This document shows positions 1 to 5,285 of a stretch of DNA of 6,492 nt, one piece after another; the first letter of the stretch is position 1, and each line of letters starts with the position of its first letter. Under the pieces are notes generated by a model. The model worked only from the letters and a program-made list of their open reading frames with translations. It did no database searches and was not told the origin of the DNA. The stretch is from Patescibacteria group bacterium (GTDB lineage Bacteria > Patescibacteriota > Patescibacteriia > Patescibacteriales > JAHJJO01): assembly GCA_018822835.1 (NCBI GenBank), contig JAHJJO010000062.1, positions 1 through 6,492 of the forward strand. The letters run 5' to 3'. The position numbers and the translations under genes are program-made.

Positions 1-86
1 AAATATTTATAAAAATAATTAATCATTTTCAATTTTCAAAAATCTATCTGCTAGTAGGGATTTGTCAATTGAAATAAATCAAATTT

Positions 87-437
87 ATGTTAAAAGAATC
101 AAATTTTATTGGTCAAGTTAACAACCAAGACGCTGATCAAGAAAAAAAAGAAAAAGAAATTTTTAACACAACAGAATTTAGAAATGCTTTAGATCAAGGG
201 AGCTTGTTTCAAGCTGAAAATTTTTTGCAAAATGTTGCGAATAATTCTGATCAATTTCCTCAATATGACGAGAGATGGGTTGATCACAGACAAAGAGAAC
301 TTTTTCAAGCTTTTTATCAAGCTGAAGATTGGTCAGGCGCTAAAAGATTAGTAGAAGCGACAAAGGATGAAAGAAGTAAAGATGGAAGAAAAAAGCGACT
401 TCAAGAATTATCAGGGATGAAGTATGAAGAAATTTAA
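87..437 (+). CDS. hypothetical protein, 116 aa, helical
   Basis: This gene has no confidently recognised family. The protein has a polar, charged N-terminal stretch (residues 1-25, with a KKEKE run). A likely all-helical region follows (about 28-110), containing FPQYDERWVDHRQRELFQAF (58-77) and a second amphipathic stretch, AEDWSGAKRLVEAT (79-92). The W/D/H/R-rich core looks conserved rather than random, and it resembles small cytoplasmic proteins I associate with Parcubacteria; that is an impression, not a search result. There is no signal peptide or membrane segment. The ATG at 87 follows an AAATTT tract without a Shine-Dalgarno motif, the same context as most genes here. The stop lies 5 nt before the next ATG, so co-transcription with the two following small genes is likely. 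The function is unknown. Confidence 0.75.
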   Translation: MLKESNFIGQVNNQDADQEKKEKEIFNTTEFRNALDQGSLFQAENFLQNVANNSDQFPQYDERWVDHRQRELFQAFYQAEDWSGAKRLVEATKDERSKDGRKKRLQELSGMKYEEI

Positions 438-442
438 AATTG

Positions 443-631
443 ATGTTACATAAAATTAATAAAATAAAATATTTAGATGATTATCGTTTAGAATTATTTT
501 TTGATAATAATAAAAGTGGTGAAGTTGACTTGAATAAGTATCTTTGGGGTGAAGTTTTTGAACAATTAAAAGCTAATTGTAATAAGGAAAGCGTCAAAAA
601 ACGATCAAAGGAAATAATCCAAGAAAGATAG
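443..631 (+). CDS. short DUF2442-like protein with aberrant C-terminus
   Basis: The 62-aa product begins MLHKINKIKYLDDYRLELFF and continues with a GEVDLNKYLWGEVFEQLK segment (about residues 27-44). This matches the pattern of the DUF2442 N-terminal half, in which a 'DDYRL..FD.G....DL..YL.G.VFE.L' core is normally followed by a 'WPNGADLDPE' C-terminal motif. That second half is missing. The last roughly 18 residues (ANCNKESVKKRSKEIIQER) are unrelated and basic. I could not find the missing motif in the other two frames, so this is more likely truncation or fusion than a simple frameshift. DUF2442 proteins often sit beside toxin-antitoxin-like DUF4160 genes, but none is seen here. The ATG at 443 is preferred to the TTG at 440 directly before it. 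The family call is moderate, and the gene may be a decaying copy. Confidence 0.55.
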   Translation: MLHKINKIKYLDDYRLELFFDNNKSGEVDLNKYLWGEVFEQLKANCNKESVKKRSKEIIQER

Positions 632-650
632 AGTTATAGAAAATAATTTT

Positions 651-914
651 ATGTCAAATTTAGAAAAAATCAAAAATTTAATTTTATCTTCTAATCTTAC
701 AACAGAAGAACAAAAAGAATTCCTTAATCTTTTGAGTCAAATTCAAGAAAAAGATTTAGAGGGAATTTTAAGTTTGTTTGAAGAAAATAAAGATTGGATG
801 AAAAAATTTTATAATAATTATAAATTCAAAAAACAAGCTTTTGAAAATAAAGATAAAAATCTTTGGAATAAAATTTTAGATGAAGAAAAAGAAGAATTAG
901 AAAAAATTAATTAA
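651..914 (+). CDS. small acidic helical protein, 87 aa
   Basis: This gene has no firmly identified family. The protein is rich in Lys and Glu and appears fully alpha-helical. An N-terminal stretch contains LTTEEQKEFLNLLSQIQEKD (16-35), a middle segment reads LFEENKDWMKKFYNNYKFKK (42-61), and a highly charged tail ends ILDEEKEELEKIN. The layout, a 'TxEEQKEFL' helix followed by 'DW..K.Y.NY..K' and then a charged helix, is one I associate with small CPR hypothetical proteins; I cannot name a Pfam family. There is no signal peptide or membrane segment. The ATG follows AATAATTTT with no Shine-Dalgarno motif. It lies 19 nt after the upstream stop and closes a likely three-gene transcript. Confidence 0.7.
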   Translation: MSNLEKIKNLILSSNLTTEEQKEFLNLLSQIQEKDLEGILSLFEENKDWMKKFYNNYKFKKQAFENKDKNLWNKILDEEKEELEKIN

Positions 915-921
915 TTTTTGT

Positions 922-939
922 TGCAGAATTAATTCTGTA
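922..939. terminator. AT-rich palindrome after the three-gene cluster
   Basis: CAGAATTAATTCTG (924-937) is a perfect 14-nt palindrome, extended by a T-A and a G-T pair to 922-939. It lies 8 nt after the stop of the 87-aa gene and is followed by GTTTTAAAAAA. It could form a weak terminator hairpin at the end of the cluster, but the stem is AT-rich, has no loop to spare and has only a four-T tract, so a protein-binding palindrome is equally possible. Confidence 0.25.
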
Positions 940-970
940 GTTTTAAAAAATGGGTTTAATGGTCAAAAAT

Positions 971-1107
971 CAATCTGTTCCATTTTGGAACAGATTGCAA
1001 TGACATGAATCAGCCTGTGCAAAACTTGTACAGGTTAAATAGAAAACAAATAGAATATTTATCTAAAGGAAATGGATGAAAAAAGCAATGTGTAAAAAAT
1101 GCACATT
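971..1107. other. non-coding segment with three successive hairpins
   Basis: The 258-nt gap between genes (915-1172) has no convincing coding capacity but holds three hairpins. First, 971-981 (CAATCTGTTCC) pairs perfectly with 987-997 around an ATTTT loop, an 11-bp stem. Second, 1014-1022 (CCTGTGCAA) pairs with 1026-1034 with one G-T pair and a 3-nt loop. Third, 1087-1094 pairs with 1100-1107 (AATGTGTA/TGCACATT, one G-T) around an AAAAA loop. None is followed by a proper T-tract, so they are not standard terminators. The first two share the half-site CTGT...ACAG. The set could be a small RNA, decayed mobile-element ends or regulator sites upstream of the antirepressor gene; the sequence does not decide. 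Confidence 0.5.
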
Positions 1108-1114
1108 ACAAATT

Positions 1115-1143
1115 TTGATAAAGAATAAAGATGTAATGATAAA
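1115..1143 (+). promoter_or_regulatory. possible sigma70-type promoter for the antirepressor gene
   Basis: TTGATA at 1115-1120 matches the -35 consensus at five of six positions. After a 17-nt spacer, GATAAA at 1138-1143 matches the -10 hexamer at four of six. Transcription would start near 1150, about 20 nt before the ATG at 1173. In DNA this AT-rich such matches arise by chance, so this is only a candidate. Confidence 0.3.
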
Positions 1144-1172
1144 AATAATTAAAAATTTGATTAATTAATTTT

Positions 1173-1442
1173 ATGAGCAAAGAAATAATAAATATTAAAG
1201 TAGTACAAAAAACTATAAATGACGAGAAAAAGCGTTTTGTTAATGCTAGGGAATTGTATGAATGGTTAAAATCCAAGAGGCAATTTGCTGACTGGATAAA
1301 AGATAGAATAGAGAAATACGATTTTATTGAAAATATTGATTATTTTGCCGTTCACAAAATTGTGAAAGGGGTAAAAACACGAGCAGATGGAATGTTAATT
1401 GATGAAAAAACAGGTCAAATAATCCCTAAAGATTATGTTTAA
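1173..1442 (+). CDS. AntA/AntB-type phage antirepressor, C-terminally truncated
   Basis: The 89-aa product carries the N-terminal core of the AntA/AntB antirepressor domain. FVNARELYEWLKSKRQFADW lies at residues 22-41, followed by IKDRIEKYDFIENIDYFAVH (42-61); in the family this region reads 'VNARELHxFLESKxxFxxWIxxRIxxYxFxENxDF'. Full-length relatives continue with a strand resembling 'KDYxxTLDMAKELAMVE' and a C-terminal DNA-binding or oligomerisation part, often about 200 aa in all. Here the frame stops right after PKDYV, and the mobile module begins 10 nt later, so the gene looks cut short at the element's edge. Such proteins usually counteract phage repressors by protein contact. The ATG follows TTAATTTT. 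Whether the short form still acts is unknown. Confidence 0.75.
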   Translation: MSKEIINIKVVQKTINDEKKRFVNARELYEWLKSKRQFADWIKDRIEKYDFIENIDYFAVHKIVKGVKTRADGMLIDEKTGQIIPKDYV

Positions 1443-1452
1443 ATTTAATTCT

Positions 1453-1537
1453 CCGGCCTCGTCACAGTCTCCGAATTACAATTTGCCAGCAAAGCTGGTA
1501 GATTGGAATTTGGGACTGTGACGCAGACAAATCATGG
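1453..1537 (+). repeat. REP-like hairpin, left copy (L)
   Basis: GTCACAGTC (1461-1469) pairs perfectly with GACTGTGAC (1514-1522). The stem continues inward, interrupted by bulges: CC/GG, AATT/AATT (1474-1477 with 1507-1510), CAAT/ATTG (1479-1482 with 1502-1505) and CCAGC/GCTGG (1486-1490 with 1494-1498) around an AAA loop. The 5' foot CCGGCCTC is shared, in inverted orientation, with the right copy. The repeat overlaps the start codon of the transposase gene (ATG at 1534), and a second copy near 5123-5205 matches up to that point. Confidence 0.85.
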
Positions 1538-2082
1538 CTGTTAGAAATAAAATATTTATACCAAATGAAATATATTTTATAACTTTTACTATTTTAGGCT
1601 GGAAAAAGGTTTTTACTAATGATAAATACTGTAGCTTAGTTTACAAATGGTTTGATTATCTAAAAGAATATTACAACAACAAAATTTATGGATATGTAAT
1701 AATGCCGAATCATATTCACGTTTTAATTAAAATAACAGATCAATCTCCAGTATTATCAACTGTGATTCAAAACGCGAAAAGATTTTTAGCTTATCAAATC
1801 ATTACATTCCTACAAGAAGACAATAAAATAGAGTTTTTAAATTATTTTCAAACGCATGCTAAAACACAATTTGGGGCAAAACATAAAGTGTTTGAAGATA
1901 GATATGATTCATTAGTAATACAAAGCGAGAAATTATTTTTAGAGAAATTAAATTATATTCACAAAAATCCTTACGTTGAAAAATGGCAGTTAGCAAACAT
2001 TCCCGAAGATTATAAATATTCAAGCGCGAGAAATTATATTTTAGGAAAAGGATTTTACGATATTGATATTATGGATTTTTAA
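1534..2082 (+). CDS. REP-associated tyrosine transposase (RAYT), Y1 HUH family
   Basis: This 182-aa protein is a single-strand-DNA transposase of the IS200-like Y1 superfamily (Y1_Tnp domain). The HUH motif lies in GYVIMPNHIHVLIK (residues 53-66), where H60 and H62 would bind the divalent metal. The catalytic tyrosine is most likely Y141 in KLNYIHKNPYVEKW (138-151), equivalent to the RAYT signature 'YIHxNPV'. The C-terminal EDYKYSSARNYILGKG (158-173) resembles the usual 'DYxxSSxxxY' end. All three motifs are present and the length is normal for the family, so the gene looks intact. Family members cleave and rejoin REP hairpins in single-stranded DNA. It lies exactly between two inverted hairpins. 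Its start context (AAATC before ATG) differs from the TTT-ATG context of its neighbours, which fits a transferred gene. Confidence 0.92.
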   Translation: MAVRNKIFIPNEIYFITFTILGWKKVFTNDKYCSLVYKWFDYLKEYYNNKIYGYVIMPNHIHVLIKITDQSPVLSTVIQNAKRFLAYQIITFLQEDNKIEFLNYFQTHAKTQFGAKHKVFEDRYDSLVIQSEKLFLEKLNYIHKNPYVEKWQLANIPEDYKYSSARNYILGKGFYDIDIMDF

Positions 2083-2090
2083 CTTTGATC

Positions 2091-2163
2091 GCGTCACAGT
2101 CCCCAGCCACAGTTTGTCCACTTCGTGAACTAAACTGCAGCTGGGAGACTGTGACGAGGCCGG
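2091..2163 (-). repeat. REP-like hairpin, right copy (R), inverted relative to L
   Basis: CGTCACAGTC (2092-2101) pairs with GACTGTGACG (2147-2156). Inside it, CCAGC (2103-2107) pairs with GCTGG (2140-2144), CAGTTT (2110-2115) with AAACTG (2132-2137), and 2116-2121 with 2125-2130 with one mismatch around a TTC loop. The GAGGCCGG foot on its right is the complement of the left copy's CCGGCCTC. The hairpin starts 9 nt after the transposase stop and ends 5 nt before the next ATG, so it may also act as a transcription barrier or mRNA stabiliser. Confidence 0.85.
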
Positions 2164-2168
2164 AATTT

Positions 2169-2747
2169 ATGAATATAATTGCAATAAACGGAAGCCCTCG
2201 TAAAGAGGGAAATACAAGTCAAATAGTTAGTGAGATTATTAAAGGCGCAAGAAAAAACAAGCATGATTGTGAAATAATCTATTTAGCAGAGTTGAATATT
2301 AAAGACTGCACAGGATGTGGTGTATGTAAAGAAAAAAGAAAATGTGTATATCGAGACGATATTGAAAAAATAGAGGAAGCGATTTTAAAAGCGGATTTAA
2401 TTATTTGGGCAAGTCCAACGCACTGGACAAATGTGAGCGCTTATATGCAAAGAGTATTTGAGCGGTTATGCGGATTTTTTATTGAACCAATGCCACGCAG
2501 ATTTCCACTCAAACGAAATGCAAAAGGGAAAAAAGCAATTTTGGTGACCTCGTGCTTCGCTCCATGGCCAATCAATTGGATATTTAATATATCGAGATCA
2601 TGTATTAATAGAATGCGCGCAGTCTGCAAATTTAGCGGACAAAAAGTAATTAACACTTTTGTATTATCAGGCACTACTCTTACAATGAAAGAAATATCAG
2701 AAAAACATTTAACAAAGGCTAGGAATATTGGCAAACAAATTAAATGA
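2169..2747 (+). CDS. iron-sulfur flavoprotein / NADPH-dependent FMN reductase-like
   Basis: This 192-aa protein has a flavodoxin-like fold of the NADPH-dependent FMN reductase family. The FMN phosphate loop is GSPRKEGNTS (residues 8-17) after the first strand MNIIAIN. A compact cysteine cluster, C47-x2-C50-x2-C53-x5-C59, matches the 4Fe-4S motif of iron-sulfur flavoproteins. ASPTHWTNVSAYMQRVFER (81-99) is the second flavin-contacting loop and helix. Members move electrons between ferredoxin-like donors and other acceptors in the cytoplasm; the partner here is unknown. I chose the ATG at 2169. An in-frame TTG at 2085 would add 28 residues that merely translate the hairpin. The ATG follows GGAATTT, the usual local context, but the mobile element ends only 5 nt upstream, so the gene's own promoter may have been displaced. 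It ends in TGA. Confidence 0.85.
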   Translation: MNIIAINGSPRKEGNTSQIVSEIIKGARKNKHDCEIIYLAELNIKDCTGCGVCKEKRKCVYRDDIEKIEEAILKADLIIWASPTHWTNVSAYMQRVFERLCGFFIEPMPRRFPLKRNAKGKKAILVTSCFAPWPINWIFNISRSCINRMRAVCKFSGQKVINTFVLSGTTLTMKEISEKHLTKARNIGKQIK

Positions 2748-2835
2748 AGTTTAAAATAATTATTTATTAAATTTAAGATAGTTGATCAACATTTAGTATT
2801 TTTGCTCTATGTTATCTGCTGTCTTGTATCTATTT

Positions 2836-4779
2836 ATGAAAATTTTAGGAATTGATTTAGGAACAACAAATTCGGCAATGGCCATTATTGAAGGAGGCAA
2901 GCCGAAAATTTTAGAAAATGCGGAAGGGAACAGAACAACCCCTTCCATTGTAGCCATTTCAAAAAATGGCGAACGTTTGGTTGGTTTAACTGCCAAAAGA
3001 CAGGCAGTAACAAATCCAGGAGGAACTGTTTTTGCTGTAAAGCGATTAATTGGCAGAAAATTTCAGGATGAAGAAGTTCAGCGCGACATTAAAACAGTGC
3101 CATACAAAATGATTCAAGCAGGGGAGGGCGTGAAAGTGCAAATGAATGACAAAGAATATACTCCTCAGGAAATTTCAGGAATGATTTTGTCAAAACTCAA
3201 AGCAGACGCAGAGGCAAAATTAGGCGAGAAAATTACAGAAGCGGTAATTACTGTGCCAGCATATTTTAGCGACGCGCAAAGACAAGCAACCAAAGACGCT
3301 GGAAAAATCGCAGGGCTTAATGTAAAAAGAATTGTTAATGAACCAACTGCTGCGGCTTTAGCATATGGATTTGACAAAAAGAAAGGCCAGCAAATTGCTG
3401 TTTATGATTTGGGTGGAGGAACTTTTGATGTTTCAATTTTAGATGTTTCAGAAGACACTGTTGAAGTAAAAGCAACAAATGGAAATACGCATTTGGGCGG
3501 AGAGGATTTTGACCATAAAATTATTAATTGGATTATTAATGAATTTAAAAAAGATCAAGGAATTGATTTATCAAAAGACACATTAGCTTTGCAAAGAATT
3601 AAAGAAGCGGCTGAAAAAGCTAAAATTGAATTATCAACAACAACTGAAACAGAAATCAACCAACCGTTTATTACAACAGACGAAAATGGGCCAAAACATT
3701 TGGTAATGAAATTAACAAGAGCGAAATTAGAAGAATTAGTAAGTGATTTTATTGAACAAACAATTGAGCCATGTAAAAATGCTTTAAAAGACGCTAAAAT
3801 ACAAGCCAAAGACCTTGAAGAAATAATTATGGTGGGAGGAATGACAAGAATGCCGTTGGTTCAGCAAAAAGTTAAAGAATTTTTTGGCAAAGAACCGCAT
3901 TTGGGAGTTAACCCTGATGAAGTTGTGGCTTTAGGAGCTGCCGTGCAAGCAGGTATTTTGCAAGGCGATGTTAAAGATGTTTTATTGTTAGATGTTACGC
4001 CATTAAGTTTAGGCATTGAAACTTTAGGCGGAGTGTCAACTCCATTAATTAATCGCAATACAACAATCCCAACTTCAAAATCGCAGACTTTTTCAACTGC
4101 CGCAGACGGACAAACAAGCGTTGAAATTCATGTTTTGCAAGGGGAGCGACCAATGGCAAGCGATAACAAAACTTTAGGAAGATTTATTTTAGATGGCATT
4201 CCATCAGCTCCGCGCGGTGTTCCACAAGTTGAAGTTAAATTTGATATTGACGCTAATGGAATTTTAAATGTTTCAGCAAAAGATAATGCAACTAATAAAG
4301 AACAAAAAATTACCATCACTGCTTCATCTGGTTTAAGTAAAGAAGAAGTAGAAAAAATGCAAAAAGATGCTGAAATTCACGCTGAAGAAGATAAAAAGAA
4401 AAAAGAAAATATAGACACAAAAAATCAGGCAGACGCAGTTGTTTTTCAAACTGATAAATTATTAAAAGAATCAGGCGATAAAATGAAACCAGAAGACAAA
4501 AAAGAGCTTGAAGAAAAATTAGAAGCCCTAAAGAAAGTCAAAGATACAGACCAGTATGATGAAATAAAAAAGAAAATGGAAGAAATGAATGTCGTAGCGC
4601 AAAAGGTTGGGACAGCGATGTACCAAGCCCAAGCTCAGCAATCTCAGCAACCCGGCGCGACTGGTGATGCTGGCACTCGCGAACAAGCTGGAGGTGAAAA
4701 ATCTAGTGGCGAAGAAAAGAAAGACGATAAAGACAAAAAAGATGGAGATGTTGTTGAAGGGGAAGTTGAGAGTAATTAA
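2836..4779 (+). CDS. dnaK: molecular chaperone DnaK (Hsp70)
   Basis: This is a full-length 647-aa Hsp70 that uses ATP to bind and release unfolded polypeptides in the cytoplasm with the help of DnaJ and GrpE. The nucleotide-binding domain (1-380) carries GIDLGTTNS (5-13), [20 protein letters not shown] (137-156), [12 protein letters not shown] (167-178), the phosphate-2 motif [15 protein letters not shown] (189-203) and [11 protein letters not shown] (330-340). The linker [13 protein letters not shown] (381-393) is canonical. The beta substrate domain spans about 394-500, the helical lid about 501-600, and a Q/G/K/D-rich tail ends VVEGEVESN. The quadrant-I insert near 73-100 ([19 protein letters not shown]) is of the long 'Gram-negative' type. 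ATG 2836 is chosen because MKILGIDLG is the family start; an in-frame ATG at 2809 adds nine unlikely residues. No grpE, dnaJ, hrcA or CIRCE-like inverted repeat is seen in the 88-nt leader. Confidence 0.98.
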   Translation: MKILGIDLGTTNSAMAIIEGGKPKILENAEGNRTTPSIVAISKNGERLVGLTAKRQAVTNPGGTVFAVKRLIGRKFQDEEVQRDIKTVPYKMIQAGEGVKVQMNDKEYTPQEISGMILSKLKADAEAKLGEKITEAVITVPAYFSDAQRQATKDAGKIAGLNVKRIVNEPTAAALAYGFDKKKGQQIAVYDLGGGTFDVSILDVSEDTVEVKATNGNTHLGGEDFDHKIINWIINEFKKDQGIDLSKDTLALQRIKEAAEKAKIELSTTTETEINQPFITTDENGPKHLVMKLTRAKLEELVSDFIEQTIEPCKNALKDAKIQAKDLEEIIMVGGMTRMPLVQQKVKEFFGKEPHLGVNPDEVVALGAAVQAGILQGDVKDVLLLDVTPLSLGIETLGGVSTPLINRNTTIPTSKSQTFSTAADGQTSVEIHVLQGERPMASDNKTLGRFILDGIPSAPRGVPQVEVKFDIDANGILNVSAKDNATNKEQKITITASSGLSKEEVEKMQKDAEIHAEEDKKKKENIDTKNQADAVVFQTDKLLKESGDKMKPEDKKELEEKLEALKKVKDTDQYDEIKKKMEEMNVVAQKVGTAMYQAQAQQSQQPGATGDAGTREQAGGEKSSGEEKKDDKDKKDGDVVEGEVESN

Positions 4780-4781
4780 CA

Positions 4782-4802
4782 ATTTTCAATTAGCAATTAC
4801 AA
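4782..4802 (+). repeat. degenerate 7-nt tandem repeat (ATTTTCA type)
   Basis: Three consecutive 7-mers, ATTTTCA, ATTAGCA and ATTACAA, fill the gap between dnaK and the next gene. The same unit occurs twice in a row at 25-38 (ATTTTCA ATTTTCA), upstream of the first gene. No role can be read from the sequence. Confidence 0.4.
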
Positions 4803-4806
4803 ATTT

Positions 4807-5100
4807 ATGGATAAAACAATCAATAGAAAATGGATAATAATTTTTGTAATAATTTTGGTACTTTTTTTAGTGTATTTTTTGATTTATAAACCTTATTTTA
4901 CAATTGACGGTATAATTGAAAGACAGGTAAAAGAGGAGCAAATGCTTGAAAAAAAAGTTCTTTATTATGCTTGTGGATTACCAAAAGAACATAAATTTCA
5001 CAAAATGCTAATGAAAGAATGTAATAATTTAGAGCTTAGAGCAAAACATGAGGATTCACAACAAAACTGTTCTTCTGATTATATGGGTGGTTGCAATTAA
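4807..5100 (+). CDS. small single-pass membrane protein, 97 aa
   Basis: This gene has no recognised family. A short basic N-terminus (MDKTINRK) is followed by one strongly hydrophobic segment, WIIIFVIILVLFLVYFLIYK (residues 9-28), then a polar domain of about 70 residues. The positive-inside rule predicts that the N-terminus is cytoplasmic and the rest external. The segment has no lipobox or clear cleavage site, so it is probably an uncleaved anchor. The external part has four cysteines (C56, C72, C88, C96) that could form two disulfides, and a charged stretch (IERQVKEEQMLEKK, about 37-50) likely to be helical. The ATG follows CAAATTT, 27 nt after the dnaK stop, so it may be read through from dnaK. 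The repeat pair begins 20 nt after its stop. Confidence 0.75.
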   Translation: MDKTINRKWIIIFVIILVLFLVYFLIYKPYFTIDGIIERQVKEEQMLEKKVLYYACGLPKEHKFHKMLMKECNNLELRAKHEDSQQNCSSDYMGGCN

Positions 5101-5122
5101 TTTATTAAGACATACTAATTCT

Positions 5123-5205
5123 GGCCTCGTCATAGTCTCTAAATTTCAATATGCCAGCGAAAGCTGATAGATTGGAATTGGGACTGTGGCGTAGGCGAAA
5201 CATGG
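5123..5205 (+). repeat. REP-like hairpin, second left-type copy (L')
   Basis: GTCATAGTC (5129-5137) pairs with GACTGTGGC (5182-5190) through seven Watson-Crick and two G-T pairs. GCCT (5124-5127) and AGGC (5193-5196) extend the stem outward. CAAT/ATTG (5147-5150 with 5171-5174) and CAGC/GCTG close the inner part. Several substitutions relative to the 1455-1537 copy become G-T pairs, so the fold is kept at the RNA or single-strand level. The apex reads GCGAAAGC (5157-5164), which is known as an unusually stable DNA mini-hairpin sequence. Confidence 0.8.
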
Positions 5206-5273
5206 TTACTTTTCGACGGCTCCATAGTCCGAGTAGTTGAAAATTGAAACTGCGAGGCTGTGGAGCTGTAACC
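5204..5273 (-). repeat. diverged inverted REP-like hairpin (R')
   Basis: GCTCCATAGTC (5219-5229) pairs with GGCTGTGGAGC (5256-5266) with two G-T pairs. GTAGTT (5233-5238) pairs with AACTGC (5248-5253) around a loop of GAAAATTGA. GGTTAC (5204-5209) and GTAACC (5268-5273) add an outer 6-bp stem. It is shorter and more diverged than the other three hairpins; the match is mainly in block order and fold. Confidence 0.65.
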
Positions 5274-5285
5274 TTAAATTAAAAT

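Larger units (their letters stand above)
1453..2163 (+). mobile_element. RAYT transposase module with inverted hairpin ends
   Basis: This 711-nt unit consists of a left hairpin, one RAYT gene and a right hairpin, with almost nothing else. The outer 20 nt on the left (1453-1472) are the exact reverse complement of the outer 20 nt on the right (2144-2163); they begin CCGGCCTCGTCACAGTC. The inner feet also agree: GGGACTGTGACGC on the left is found again on the bottom strand of the right hairpin. The two ends are thus inverted copies of one REP-like sequence with different hairpin centres. This is the REP/RAYT ('REPtron') arrangement, in which a Y1 HUH transposase acts on single-stranded hairpins. 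I see no target duplication, as expected for this chemistry. The exact termini are inferred from the limits of the repeat. Confidence 0.8.
5121..5273. mobile_element. transposase-less repeat pair (MITE/BIME-like) derived from the RAYT module
   Basis: This 153-nt unit consists of a left-type hairpin (5123-5205) and, almost touching it, a second hairpin in the opposite orientation (5204-5273). It contains no coding sequence. The left part is about 85% identical by hand alignment to the RAYT module's left end, including the ACATGG that corresponds to the transposase start codon. The right part is a diverged inverted copy: its bottom strand keeps CTC-CACAG and GGACTATGGAGC-like blocks in the same order. 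An internally deleted, non-autonomous element, or a BIME formed by two inverted REPs, explains this best. It sits between the membrane-protein gene and the Bro-N gene, whose ATG is 12 nt downstream. Confidence 0.7.

Noticed and set aside
1076..1168. 30-aa frame MKKAMCKKCTLQIL... with an AAAGGA upstream
   Set aside because: It is very short, overlaps a hairpin and resembles no known peptide. The SD-like match is unlike the other genes here and probably chance.
2085..2168. 28-residue N-terminal extension of the flavoprotein from a TTG start
   Set aside because: It merely translates the right REP hairpin. The ATG at 2169 gives the family-typical MNIIAINGSPR start.
2782..2813. TTGATC ... TATGTT as a dnaK promoter
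   Set aside because: The spacing is 20 nt and both hexamers match at only four of six positions, which is not distinguishable from background in AT-rich DNA.
2809..2835. Upstream in-frame ATG for dnaK adding MLSAVLYLF
   Set aside because: Hsp70 proteins start right at the MxxxGIDLGTT strand. The ATG at 2836 has the local TTT-ATG context.
2441..4782. Minus-strand open frames opposite the flavoprotein and dnaK
   Set aside because: They are antisense shadows of strongly conserved genes, with no family motifs of their own.
4607..4837. Alternative plus-strand frame overlapping the dnaK tail
   Set aside because: It covers the low-complexity end of dnaK in another frame and has no recognisable protein features.
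1453..5273. CRISPR-like array made from the four hairpins
   Set aside because: The four copies are paired in inverted orientation, widely separated and unevenly spaced, and no cas genes are present.
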